33,794 nt of DNA, taken from the NCBI GenBank assembly GCA_913009835.1, contig CAJVXH010000016.1, positions 1 to 33,794 on the forward strand, given 5' to 3'. This document shows, piece after piece, positions 1-9,620 of the stretch. Origin of the DNA: an uncultured bacterium. GTDB lineage: Bacteria > Electryoneota > Electryoneia > Electryoneales > Electryoneaceae. Numbering within the stretch: position 1 is the first letter of the stretch; each line of letters begins with the position of its first letter. The notes beneath the pieces were generated by a model. That model saw only the letters and a list, made by a program, of their open reading frames with translations. It was not told the DNA's origin and searched no databases. Made by a program: the position numbers and the translations under genes.

Positions 1-337
1 TCGGAAAACAAATACAAATGCAGCCTCCGGTCAACATACTGACCCTGTCTTTTCTCTTGCTCATAGCTCACAGCTCACAGGCTTGAGTGATTCGTGTGGA
101 CAAGCCGGATTTATTATGAGGCATCCTCTTCAAGAACCAGTATAAAGTATAGCCTCTCCAGCGCTCACGCAAATGCATACGCCGAAATAATGAATGTAGA
201 TCAATTTGACGAGCAATTGTCCGAATAATAGAACAACACGCGATATTCCCCTGGTCCAGCTGGATACAGCCCTCCCCACGGTGAATGAGATCATGTCTCT
301 CACTAACAGTTGTACTAAATCCCTCCATAGAGAGAAA

Positions 338-364
338 ACCCCGCGTACAATTTGTACGCGGGGT
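338..364 (-). terminator. Rho-independent terminator of the 395..3292 gene
   Basis: ACCCCGCGTACAA-t-TTGTACGCGGGGT, 13-bp perfect arms, followed on the minus strand by a TTTT run, about 30 bp past the stop. Confidence 0.85.
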
Positions 365-394
365 GAGAATGATAGATAATTCTGGAAAAACAGC

Positions 395-3292
395 TTACTT
401 CAGCAATGTGATCTTGCGCAGTTCACTGAGCTGACCTGGAACTTCAGCCTGGATGAAATACAGACCACTGGCCATGTTCGCGCCGTTGAAGGTCAAGGTG
501 TGCACACCAGCGTTGAATGTATCGTTGGCGAGTACAGCAACCTGCTGACCCATGACGTTGAACACTGTAACCTTAAGATCCGCTACTGCCGGCAAGCTGA
601 CGGAAATAGCAGTTGTCGGGTTGAACGGGTTCGGATACGCCTGGCCAAGTGAATACTCTTCCGGCAAGGAGGCTACAGCACCTTCTTCACCAGCAATACC
701 GAAGGATTCACCATCAACTGTCCATTCGGTGGAACCATCAGCAACCGCACCAGCCTTGGTGAAGGTGAAGGAACCCTGTGTGTAGTCAAATCCAGGATGG
801 TAACCGATATGACCTTCGAATGTGTACTGACCCGCAGGTGCTCCACCCGGAACCACAACCGAACGCGGTACTGATACGTTCATGAACGGCATGAGGTTGA
901 AGGTAAGTGGCGGACTAACTGGAATCGTCGTCATGTTCGGCAGAGTGGCTGTCTCCCAATAATCAACACCATTGAAGGTCGCACCAATAAAGGACTGGAG
1001 ACCTACCGTGTAGTTGATTGTACCGCCGCCAGCTGGAAGATCCGTGTTGTTGGTCGGAGTCAGATCCAGTGTGACAACCGGGCTCGCCAGGTTAGTAAGA
1101 ACTGCAGTTACGTGATGGCCATAATTCGCGTTGAAGGTGCCGGCCATTGCGTCAGCGTATGTGTAGAACTGAGTTTCCTGGTTGTCGTTCGGACCAGTCT
1201 GGTACGGGAACGGCTGCATGTAGCCATTAGTACCTGGAGTGGTCAATCTAGCTTCGACCCAGAAATCACCACTGAATCCCTGAAGAGCCGGAGCAGCGCT
1301 GACATCGAGGACAGCCTGAGTACCACCAGTATATCCAACAGCTTCGGTGAAGTTGTAGGTACCCTGATAAATCACCGCGCCCGGAACAGTACCGCCTGCA
1401 TAAACCAGGAAGTCCATTGAGCAGTTAGCTGGTGCTCCGCCTGCTGCCGAATGGAAGAAACCATTCATGCGCAATTCGGAGAAGTCAAACGTCCCATCAA
1501 CGTCGAAGTAATCAGAGTTAATGTCGGTCGGGTCAATGTGGACAGTCGGACCTTCGTTAATCAAATGACCGGCAGACAAGGAGCCAAAGAAGTTACGGGA
1601 GTCCGTACCGACCTCAAACATATCGTCAGCAAGAACGTCGACTTCCACTGCATAGGCATCGTTAGTCGGGATTTCGTCGCCAGCGAGAAGGTGGTATGCA
1701 CTGATTGGTACTAGACCACCAGCAGTTGGAACCCAGTAACCGATTTCCGGAGAGGTAGGATCATCAATCCAAAGATCAAGAGTTTCGCCAGCATTCAAGC
1801 TGTAAGGACCAGCTGGGTACACTGGATAAACCAATCCACCCAAATCCCAGACAGCCATGAAACCGGTTTCGTCGTTCGGAGCGTTGTTTGTCAACGTGAT
1901 CTTACCATAAACATCGGTACCAACCGAGGTCGGATAGGACATATCCAACACGGTCGAGATATCATGCTGCAGACTCATCTTTTCGACGGTCATATCGTCA
2001 ATCAGGTGATGAGTCATGGTACGTGCTACAGCTGGGGCGCTGAAATAAATACGCGTACGGACACCGTCCATACCAGCATACTCGGACATATCCCAGTCAT
2101 AGGTGAATCCGGATTCTGAGAACAGCTCCCAGACCGAACCATTGCCACCCACATACACGTAGTTACCTGTGGTAGCTACTGCAACCCAGCCGTTGGTGGT
2201 CGGGTTCCAGATTTCCGGACGCCAGACAAATTCATCCGGGAACTGGTTCGCGTATTCAATGTCACTGTTGAACTGCAGATCCATCCAATAGCTCTCACCT
2301 GGATTGAGGTCGGCAAGGTTGAATTCCGGACCTTCGAGGTAATGGGAGAATGGTTGGTCGATGTCAGCGAAGACACCAGCAACCATGGTCGGAGATGGTG
2401 CGGGCTGATATGCTACCGGGCAGGTAGCGATCTCAACCTGGAACGGAAGTACCGGAAGACCGGCAGCGGCAGCACCAGTTTCGAAAGTCGCCGGACCACC
2501 AATGTTGTTGCCGTCGGCATCATCTGCCCACACGGTATTACCATCAACCGTCACATCAATATCATCAACGATGAAACCGGTCATGGCGGTGTCGTTACCT
2601 GAGTTCCAGGCGGTGTCCGAGGAGAACCCAAACACGACGTGCACGTTTGAGTAGCCTACGTAAGCACTCAGGTCAAAGCTAGCAGCGACAAAGTTAGTCA
2701 TCCAGGGTTGCGTCGCAAATCCATCACCAGACCACACTGGATAGGCAGGAAGAAGGGCACCGAACCAGATGTGGAACGCTTCAGCATTAGCATCGCTGTA
2801 TGCGGGAGCGGTTGGTGTAGCGATTACCTTGGTCAAGCTGCCAGGATCGTTTCCGTAGAACACCCAGACATTTGCGCCGTCCCAGTTACCGCTTTCGAGG
2901 TTTGCCATGAAGTTGAATGTCAACGATGCTGAAGTCGCGGCAGACATATCAATCACCGGGCTGACCATGAACTGAAGCCAGTCATCAGCGTAACCACCCG
3001 TTGCCGGATCGCCATAACCATAGTCTGCACAACGCCAAGCGTTGACACCGTTCGCGGCCATGTAGTCGTCCGTGAACCAGTAATTTTGCTGGACGTCAGG
3101 ACTGGTCTGAGTCCAATCACTTACATCACCTTCAAAATCTTCACTCCAAACGATCTCATCCATCTCACCAATACTTGGTGACTGTGGATTTACGTTGAAT
3201 GAAGTTCTCTGCTGTACTATCGGGGCAGTCGCAAAAGTAGTTCCTGCCATAAGCAGAGCTAACGTGAGAAAAAGCACGATGTTCCTACGCAT
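395..3292 (-). CDS. Large secreted protein with C-terminal T9SS type A sorting domain
   Basis: 965-aa ORF; signal peptide (MRRNIVLFLTLALLMAGTTFA); GGAGG 5' of ATG; C-terminus YPNPFNPTTAISVSLP...FNVMGQQVAVL...GLYFIQAEVPGQLSELRKITLLK. Confidence 0.93.
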   Translation of the reverse strand: MRRNIVLFLTLALLMAGTTFATAPIVQQRTSFNVNPQSPSIGEMDEIVWSEDFEGDVSDWTQTSPDVQQNYWFTDDYMAANGVNAWRCADYGYGDPATGGYADDWLQFMVSPVIDMSAATSASLTFNFMANLESGNWDGANVWVFYGNDPGSLTKVIATPTAPAYSDANAEAFHIWFGALLPAYPVWSGDGFATQPWMTNFVAASFDLSAYVGYSNVHVVFGFSSDTAWNSGNDTAMTGFIVDDIDVTVDGNTVWADDADGNNIGGPATFETGAAAAGLPVLPFQVEIATCPVAYQPAPSPTMVAGVFADIDQPFSHYLEGPEFNLADLNPGESYWMDLQFNSDIEYANQFPDEFVWRPEIWNPTTNGWVAVATTGNYVYVGGNGSVWELFSESGFTYDWDMSEYAGMDGVRTRIYFSAPAVARTMTHHLIDDMTVEKMSLQHDISTVLDMSYPTSVGTDVYGKITLTNNAPNDETGFMAVWDLGGLVYPVYPAGPYSLNAGETLDLWIDDPTSPEIGYWVPTAGGLVPISAYHLLAGDEIPTNDAYAVEVDVLADDMFEVGTDSRNFFGSLSAGHLINEGPTVHIDPTDINSDYFDVDGTFDFSELRMNGFFHSAAGGAPANCSMDFLVYAGGTVPGAVIYQGTYNFTEAVGYTGGTQAVLDVSAAPALQGFSGDFWVEARLTTPGTNGYMQPFPYQTGPNDNQETQFYTYADAMAGTFNANYGHHVTAVLTNLASPVVTLDLTPTNNTDLPAGGGTINYTVGLQSFIGATFNGVDYWETATLPNMTTIPVSPPLTFNLMPFMNVSVPRSVVVPGGAPAGQYTFEGHIGYHPGFDYTQGSFTFTKAGAVADGSTEWTVDGESFGIAGEEGAVASLPEEYSLGQAYPNPFNPTTAISVSLPAVADLKVTVFNVMGQQVAVLANDTFNAGVHTLTFNGANMASGLYFIQAEVPGQLSELRKITLLK

Positions 3293-3329
3293 CGCTTACC
3301 TCCATGTTTTCCTTAACCCATTTGGGGTA

Positions 3330-3432
3330 CCTACAACCCCATATGATTTCTTTGTACTGCAAAAATCAGACTCACAACTTAAACATATCACGTTGAGATC
3401 CCTACAACCCCACATGATTCAATACTGCAAAT
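3330..3432. repeat. Two direct copies (~33 bp) in the upstream region of the 395..3292 gene
   Basis: cctacaaccccatatgatttctttgtactgcaaaaa (3330) and cctacaaccccacatgattcaatactgcaaata (3401), 71 bp apart. Confidence 0.7.
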
Positions 3433-3661
3433 ACCCAATATCTCCTGAAAAAGATCCCGTTAGTTGTAGATCCGTGAAAATACATAGCGAAGCTAAATTT
3501 AGAACTTTTTGAGTTCGCTCACAATCAATTCAACCAGCTTTATCCGAATATTGGAAGATAATGAGAGACACTCGAAAACTCCAAATCCTGAGTCCAATTA
3601 AACTCATCTCCACCCTGAATACATCTGCGTCCTTGCTAAACGTTGACTACAAGATGAATTA

Positions 3662-5878
3662 CTACTGTACGTGAATAAGCTTCTGCGTCACAGAACTTTC
3701 TCCATCCAACGTTGCCCGGATAAAATACACACCGCTGGAGAGACCGTCGCTGGACAGGCTGAATTCATGACGGCCCGCGTTGAAATCTTCCTCGGCCAAA
3801 ACACGCACCCTGCGCCCCTGAATATCATAGACCGCAACATGCAATTGAGCAGGATGGCTCAAATTCACGCGGATTCTGGTTTCAGAGTTGAAAGGGTTCG
3901 GCCAAGCCTGCTCCATGCTGAAACTATCTGGCAATGGCAGGTCCGACGCGATAAAATCACCGTTTGTACCCCAACCATCGATTGGATCGTCATCTATCCC
4001 GGTCATAACACCCTTGGAAAACTCAAACGAATCCTGCACCATCACATCCGGATACTCACCAACAAATCCGATCAGCGAATATGTTCCGTTGGGTGCATAT
4101 GAAGGTATACTCTGCGATAACATTGGAGAGGTTACTGTAGCCTGAGCATCGAGGGTGAATGGTTGGCTGGTGAATAACAGGCCGTAATCCTCACCGTTTG
4201 GCAGGTTGGCCATCGTCCAGAACTGTAGTCCACTGAAAACTGTGTCGGTATAGTTCACCAGCGTGGCATCAAATGTGATCACCCCGCCGCCATCACCCAC
4301 CTGAATCTCTTCCGGATCGAGTGAAAGAGATACTGTATCTGAAGAAAACACACCGCTAACTATCAAACTGAAATCCTGAGAACCATCTAACAACTCGCCA
4401 TCGTTCAGGACTTGTACCTGATAAACACCCGCGGTTGGATTCGCGACATACACCTGCTCGACATTATCCAGATCGTTGTCGCCCGTAAAGGCTGTCTGAG
4501 ATGGATCATTTGGGTTCAGAACGTAAGGCTGCCAGTCAGTTCCATCACTGACCCGGACAATCCTCATGTCGAGATCGTTGATCAATACCGGATTTGCACC
4601 CGGATCCGAAGCGGGCTCAGTCCAGGCAATCGTTGCCCGAAGCGGGGTTGATCCATCGGCAACAAACTCATAGGAGAACAACTCACCTTCAGTCAACACC
4701 AATTGCTGGATCAGGTCAGGGTTCTCCACATCCGCGGATATCATATCTGCCGCCGCGCGGATATTCAGCAACCCCCAACCGTACTTGTAGTCAGGGCCAT
4801 CTGCGCCACCACACTCATCTGCGGTGTGAATTGCCAATGCCTTTGATGTAGCCGATGGTAATGGCTGCCAGCTATGTGTGTTCTGGTAATGCTCTGCGAG
4901 CAAAAACATGCCACCAGCTACATTCGGGGTGGACATGGAAGTGCCTGACATGGAGGTATAACCAGTCGATAGCGTCGAATACAGCTGCACGCCATTGCCC
5001 ACCACATCTGGCTTGATGCGACCATCTTGAGTTGGACCACGACTGCTGAAGCCCGCAAGTGAAACGCTTCCGGGACCGGTATAGTTCAACACATCGTTGA
5101 CCGCCCCGACGGTCAGTACATTCTTGCCGAGGTTGCTCGATGCAATTGTTGACCAACCTGGGCCATCATTGGCCGCAGCCTGACAAATCAGGTAATTCGG
5201 CGCGAGGTAAGCAATCTCATCAAAACCAGCGGTTAACCAGGTGTATTCACTGTATTGACCACCAGAAGAATATGAGTGGCTCGATACCTTTAACCAATGA
5301 GCACTGCTCGCCATCTCTTGCTGATCCATAGCCCAATCGAACGTGGTGAGAGTTGTTCCGTAAGCCATGCCACGAGCATTCACATTAATTCCCGCAGCTG
5401 CCAACGTGCCAGAGGTGTGGTTCGCATGGGCTTCGTAATTTGATGTCCCATCGCCATTGCTGGATCGACCGGCGAATTCCGGATTGTTCGGGTTAGTCAC
5501 ACCATTATCCCAGACCGCTAAACCCCACGCGGTTGAACCATTCAGATCGTATCCGGTAATTCCACCTGGGTTCACTTGATTCACGCGAATCGTACGAGCT
5601 GCGTTCACATTGGAAGTGTACATGATGACAGGAGTACCATCTTTTTCTACACCTACCAGCTCTCGCTCCGGATCGGCATTGAGCTCACCCCAATAACCGG
5701 TACGAATTGCTTTCAGACGCTGATACTCCGGCCCCTGCATGGAGAGGTATCTCTCCGTCAGACGCTCACTCAATGCCTTCAACCCAGCTTCATCAGTTAC
5801 ACGGAGTTCTGCCAGGGCGGAAAAACACACCAGAAATGCGGCGACTAAAATTGTCAACCGCAAGAATCTCTTGCTCAT
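3662..5878 (-). CDS. Secreted S8 (subtilisin-like) serine peptidase with T9SS type A sorting domain
   Basis: Triad motifs LAVWDNGV, HANHTSGT and SGTSMSTPNVAGG; C-terminal AWPNPFNSETRIRVNL...LIHVQ. The ORF track starts at 5914 on a TTG; ATG at 5878 (MSKRFLRLTILVAAFLVCFSALA) is the more likely start. Confidence 0.93.
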   Translation of the reverse strand: MSKRFLRLTILVAAFLVCFSALAELRVTDEAGLKALSERLTERYLSMQGPEYQRLKAIRTGYWGELNADPERELVGVEKDGTPVIMYTSNVNAARTIRVNQVNPGGITGYDLNGSTAWGLAVWDNGVTNPNNPEFAGRSSNGDGTSNYEAHANHTSGTLAAAGINVNARGMAYGTTLTTFDWAMDQQEMASSAHWLKVSSHSYSSGGQYSEYTWLTAGFDEIAYLAPNYLICQAAANDGPGWSTIASSNLGKNVLTVGAVNDVLNYTGPGSVSLAGFSSRGPTQDGRIKPDVVGNGVQLYSTLSTGYTSMSGTSMSTPNVAGGMFLLAEHYQNTHSWQPLPSATSKALAIHTADECGGADGPDYKYGWGLLNIRAAADMISADVENPDLIQQLVLTEGELFSYEFVADGSTPLRATIAWTEPASDPGANPVLINDLDMRIVRVSDGTDWQPYVLNPNDPSQTAFTGDNDLDNVEQVYVANPTAGVYQVQVLNDGELLDGSQDFSLIVSGVFSSDTVSLSLDPEEIQVGDGGGVITFDATLVNYTDTVFSGLQFWTMANLPNGEDYGLLFTSQPFTLDAQATVTSPMLSQSIPSYAPNGTYSLIGFVGEYPDVMVQDSFEFSKGVMTGIDDDPIDGWGTNGDFIASDLPLPDSFSMEQAWPNPFNSETRIRVNLSHPAQLHVAVYDIQGRRVRVLAEEDFNAGRHEFSLSSDGLSSGVYFIRATLDGESSVTQKLIHVQ

Positions 5879-6040
5879 GGTAACCGTTCTTTTTAGACCC
5901 AATTGTGACCTCAACCATTCTGAGGACTATGAGAGGACAAATATAACAAATGCCTTGACCCAAGATACTTCAAATCACCTGACACGGACCCTGAAGAGTC
6001 CGTGGCATATTTCAATATGATTCATCTTAACCGCGATGAA

Positions 6041-8296
6041 TTATTTCATCAAAACCAGCTTGTGCGTCATATTCATATCGCCCGGTACTGAAGCCGTCAC
6101 GAAATACATGCCGCTGGACAAATCGCTGCCATCGAAGGTCAGGGTGTGGTTTCCAGCTTCGACGCGACCTTCGCTCAATGTCGCCACTAAACGACCATTC
6201 AAGTTGAACACCTGCACCGTCAGATCAACAGCCTCAGGTAGACTGACTACCATTGAGGTGGTTGGGTTAAACGGGTTCGGATACGCCTCACTCATTGCAA
6301 ATTCAACCGGAATCTCACTCCGTGAAGCCGCATCCCCGGTTATTACCTCATCAAAACCAGTACCCGACCAAGCTGCCAGATCACTATCAGACAAGCTGCG
6401 GTTTGAATTACCGCCCAGCTTCACCATCTCAAACGAGTCGCTGACAAGAATGGTTCCCGGGAAATATCCAACGTTACCGATGTAGTCATATGACCCGGTG
6501 GGGGCATATCCCGGAATCTGAAGCATCATGGTCCGGTCAACGTGCAGGTTCGGCGCGGCAGTGAAAGGATACTCAAACACCGGTCCGTAAGGGTTGCCGT
6601 TGGGTAGTACAACCGTGTTCCAGTAAGTGAGACCAGGAACTGTCTCGTTGAAGGTGTTTTGGAAATCGATGTTGTACGTCAATTGACCACCACCAGGGGC
6701 GATGTAGTTGTTGATCGGCGTCAGGCTCAACAGGAATTGAGGAGCGTCGCCACCAGTCAGTCCACGCACGACCAGGCTGTAATCCTGTGATCCATCCTGC
6801 AAAACGCCCTCGTGGGTGACGTGAACCATGTACGAACCAGCGTTCGGATTCTCAATCCAGATCTGCTCGACGTTGTCCACGTCATTGTCACCAGTAGTCG
6901 CTGCCGCAGCAGGAGAGTTCACGTTCAACTTCCACGGGTAGTACAACGTACCACTTCCCAAATCTTCAACCACCACGTCAATATCATTGATCAGTGTCGG
7001 GTTTGCCCACAAAGCCGCTTCAGGGTCGGTCCAACACACTGTTACTGTGATCGCCTCGAGGCCATCACTACTGAAGGTGTAATCGTGCTGCTCACCTGTT
7101 GTGAGTTGATATTCACCGATAACCGATGGATCCAGCTCATCAGATGCGATCAAATCGCAAGCGGCACGGGTGTTCATCAAGCCCCAACCATACTTGTAAT
7201 CCGGGCCGTCATTCGAACCACACTCATCAGCGGTGTTGAATAATACCGCACGCATCGTTGAAGAGAGCGGCACCTCGCTGTTATGAGTTTGTTCGTATAG
7301 CTCATACATGAGGAACATGGACCCGGCGATGTTCGGCGAGGCCATCGAAGTCCCTGTCATGGTAGTGTAGCCGGTGTTTGAGGTGCTGTAAAGACTCGTT
7401 CCATTGCCCATGATGTCCGGCTTGACACGACCATCATCCGGAGGACCTACCGAACTGGAACTGTTGATATTAACACTGCCCGGGCCGGTGTAGTTGCTCA
7501 CATCCTGTACGTTTCCGACCGCGAGGCTGTTCTTGCCACAGACATCATCATAGAGCGTGTGGAAACTACCTGCACCGAGGTTCCCGGCTGCAATGACAGC
7601 CTGGTAGTGAGGGGCGTCGTGCATGATCGTATCATATCCGCGCGCCCATTGATCATAGCTCCCGCTGTAGGGATCGCCAAATCCATATGAATGGCTGGAT
7701 ATCTTCATCCCTTGAGTTGCCGCAATTGCCATCTCGGCCTGGTCATTGTTCCAGTCATGAGAGGTCAAATGCGCGCCATTTGCCATGCCCTTAGCGTTGG
7801 CGCTGAGACCGGTCGCTATCATCGTGCCAGCGGTATGATTAGCATGACTTTGGTTGGTTGATGAACCATCCCCATTCGTTATACGACCAACGAACTCCGG
7901 ATGGTTGCCATTGGCCGAACTGCCGTCCCAATGATACAATCCGGTCGTCGTTGAACCGTCCAGGTCATATCCGGTAACACCACCGACCTGCACCAGGTCT
8001 GCACGAGTTGAATGTGCAGCGTCGACGTTGCGATACTGTGCAACAATAGCCTTGCCATTCTCGTCAACACCAACGAGAACCAAGTCTGGATCAGCGTTGA
8101 TCTGACCGAAAATTCCCGTGGTCATCTGCTGTGCTTCCAGAAAAGCCGGTCCACGCCAGCTCTCCCAGCGTGCTGAATATTCAGCCGCAAAGGCTTCCAG
8201 ATCCTCAACATTTGTTACGACCTCAAAGTCGCGCGCAATTGCTGATCCAAACGAGAGAACCAAGACTATCAGTAATAAGAAACTAGTGCGCATCAT
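6041..8296 (-). CDS. Secreted S8 serine peptidase with T9SS type A sorting domain, paralog of the preceding gene
   Basis: SHANHTAGT, TGTSMASPNIAGS, ALPEA/AYPNPFNPTTSMVVSLP...KLVLMK; GGAGG lies just upstream of ATGAGGATGATG, so the start is inside the listed ORF (8371). Confidence 0.93.
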   Translation of the reverse strand: MMRTSFLLLIVLVLSFGSAIARDFEVVTNVEDLEAFAAEYSARWESWRGPAFLEAQQMTTGIFGQINADPDLVLVGVDENGKAIVAQYRNVDAAHSTRADLVQVGGVTGYDLDGSTTTGLYHWDGSSANGNHPEFVGRITNGDGSSTNQSHANHTAGTMIATGLSANAKGMANGAHLTSHDWNNDQAEMAIAATQGMKISSHSYGFGDPYSGSYDQWARGYDTIMHDAPHYQAVIAAGNLGAGSFHTLYDDVCGKNSLAVGNVQDVSNYTGPGSVNINSSSSVGPPDDGRVKPDIMGNGTSLYSTSNTGYTTMTGTSMASPNIAGSMFLMYELYEQTHNSEVPLSSTMRAVLFNTADECGSNDGPDYKYGWGLMNTRAACDLIASDELDPSVIGEYQLTTGEQHDYTFSSDGLEAITVTVCWTDPEAALWANPTLINDIDVVVEDLGSGTLYYPWKLNVNSPAAAATTGDNDVDNVEQIWIENPNAGSYMVHVTHEGVLQDGSQDYSLVVRGLTGGDAPQFLLSLTPINNYIAPGGGQLTYNIDFQNTFNETVPGLTYWNTVVLPNGNPYGPVFEYPFTAAPNLHVDRTMMLQIPGYAPTGSYDYIGNVGYFPGTILVSDSFEMVKLGGNSNRSLSDSDLAAWSGTGFDEVITGDAASRSEIPVEFAMSEAYPNPFNPTTSMVVSLPEAVDLTVQVFNLNGRLVATLSEGRVEAGNHTLTFDGSDLSSGMYFVTASVPGDMNMTHKLVLMK

Positions 8297-8561
8297 CCTC
8301 ATGCCTCCACAGACAGTTGTGCTCTTCCCCACACCCATGAGGAGAGAACCGTGCCAGACCCAAACCTTCAATCTAAAGTATTCGCTTCAGATGAATCAAT
8401 GAAAAGTCAACAATCTGAAAAATATTCAATCCGCTGAACCCAAAATGAGAGGACAATAATAGTCAGCGACAAATGACTGAATACACGTTCAACATCGGTC
8501 AAACCTGAACGGTGAACCGCAAAATCAGAACATCAATAAAGGTGGAATATAAGAGGGGCAA

Positions 8562-8585
8562 ATGCAGTGATCATGATCACTGCAT
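8562..8585. promoter_or_regulatory. 24-bp perfect palindrome
   Basis: ATGCAGTGATCATGATCACTGCAT is self-complementary with no loop; intergenic, upstream of the 776-aa S8 protease gene. Confidence 0.75.
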
Positions 8586-8633
8586 GGACCCCACTCCGCC
8601 ACGCTTACTGTTCAGTTGATTACATCTGAGACT

Positions 8634-8661
8634 AAAAGCCCCTGCCATTTGACGGGGGCTT
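8634..8661 (-). terminator. Probable rho-independent terminator of the 8685..9434 gene
   Basis: Minus strand AAGCCCCCGTCAAATGGCAGGGGCTTTT; AAGCCCC/GGGGCTT arms plus T-run. Confidence 0.8.
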
Positions 8662-8684
8662 GGTATTCTTCGCATGAAGACAAA

Positions 8685-9434
8685 TTAAGGTAGCTTGGTG
8701 AATGTAAACGAATCAGTAAGGGCCGAATTTGGATAAAATCCCACATGCCCATGCAAGGTGTATTCACCAGGTGCCCAGGAGGCCGGAATATTCTGTGGCA
8801 ATATATTTCGAGTTATATGCATGAAAGGAGTGAGAGTGAAATTGTACTGAAATTGAACTCCGGTCATGATACCACTCGGACGCTCTATGATCGACCAGAA
8901 ACTCACACCAGGGTACGATGCACCGAAAGTCGATTGCAGGTGCACGCCCCAACGCATCAAACCGCCACTGGCTGGCATCGTTTGAGTGTTCGACCACACT
9001 GCGAGCAAGACTGGAAAATCAGAACTGTTGATCCTCACATACGCTCCAAATCCACTGCCAAAGAGAGCATCACCAATATCGTACTGTGCCAGAGCAGGCT
9101 GTTCCTGATCCGCTGACTGATCCCATAGCTTGTAGTAAATCTCATTGCCGGCTGTGAAACCGTTGATGACTACATCGTCGTTCTTTTCCCATGCGGTCAT
9201 GCTCAGCGGCCAAGTTCCAACCACAGCAGCGCCAACACACAGATCACCGTCATAAATACCTATCTCATCTCCTGCCTGCAAAGATGGACCATAATCCCAG
9301 GTGGCATCTTCAACTACTATTGCATATGGCAAACCCGTAGAAGCAACAGGAGTAAAATGTACTTGTGCAGAAACGCTCATCACCGTCATCAGGCAGGCTA
9401 GCAGGACTAAGCTCGCCGTTCTAATCGCCTTCAT
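8685..9434 (-). CDS. Small secreted protein made of an N-terminal 'GDEIGIYDGDLCVGAA' domain and a C-terminal shared module; no sorting domain
   Basis: Signal peptide MKAIRTASLVLLACLMTVMSVSA; RBS GGAGG; ends ...YTLHGHVGFYPNSALTDSFTFTKLP. Confidence 0.88.
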   Translation of the reverse strand: MKAIRTASLVLLACLMTVMSVSAQVHFTPVASTGLPYAIVVEDATWDYGPSLQAGDEIGIYDGDLCVGAAVVGTWPLSMTAWEKNDDVVINGFTAGNEIYYKLWDQSADQEQPALAQYDIGDALFGSGFGAYVRINSSDFPVLLAVWSNTQTMPASGGLMRWGVHLQSTFGASYPGVSFWSIIERPSGIMTGVQFQYNFTLTPFMHITRNILPQNIPASWAPGEYTLHGHVGFYPNSALTDSFTFTKLP

Positions 9435-9620
9435 CACTACCTCCAGGTGGTCTGGTATTTATGGGTTAAACTGTCCAATACATCTCCGCCACAAAAATAC
9501 GAAATAGAAGTGGCCTGGGCCATAGATAATACTAAAAAACAAGAAAAAACTTTGGAGATTGTATGAAAAGGAGAGACTGGTCAATAAATCAAACGGGTCC
9601 AGATAAAGAAACCCTTAACT

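Noticed and set aside
68-328. 86-aa minus-strand ORF at the left edge
   Set aside because: No recognisable motif, signal peptide or clear RBS; the composition looks like non-coding DNA.
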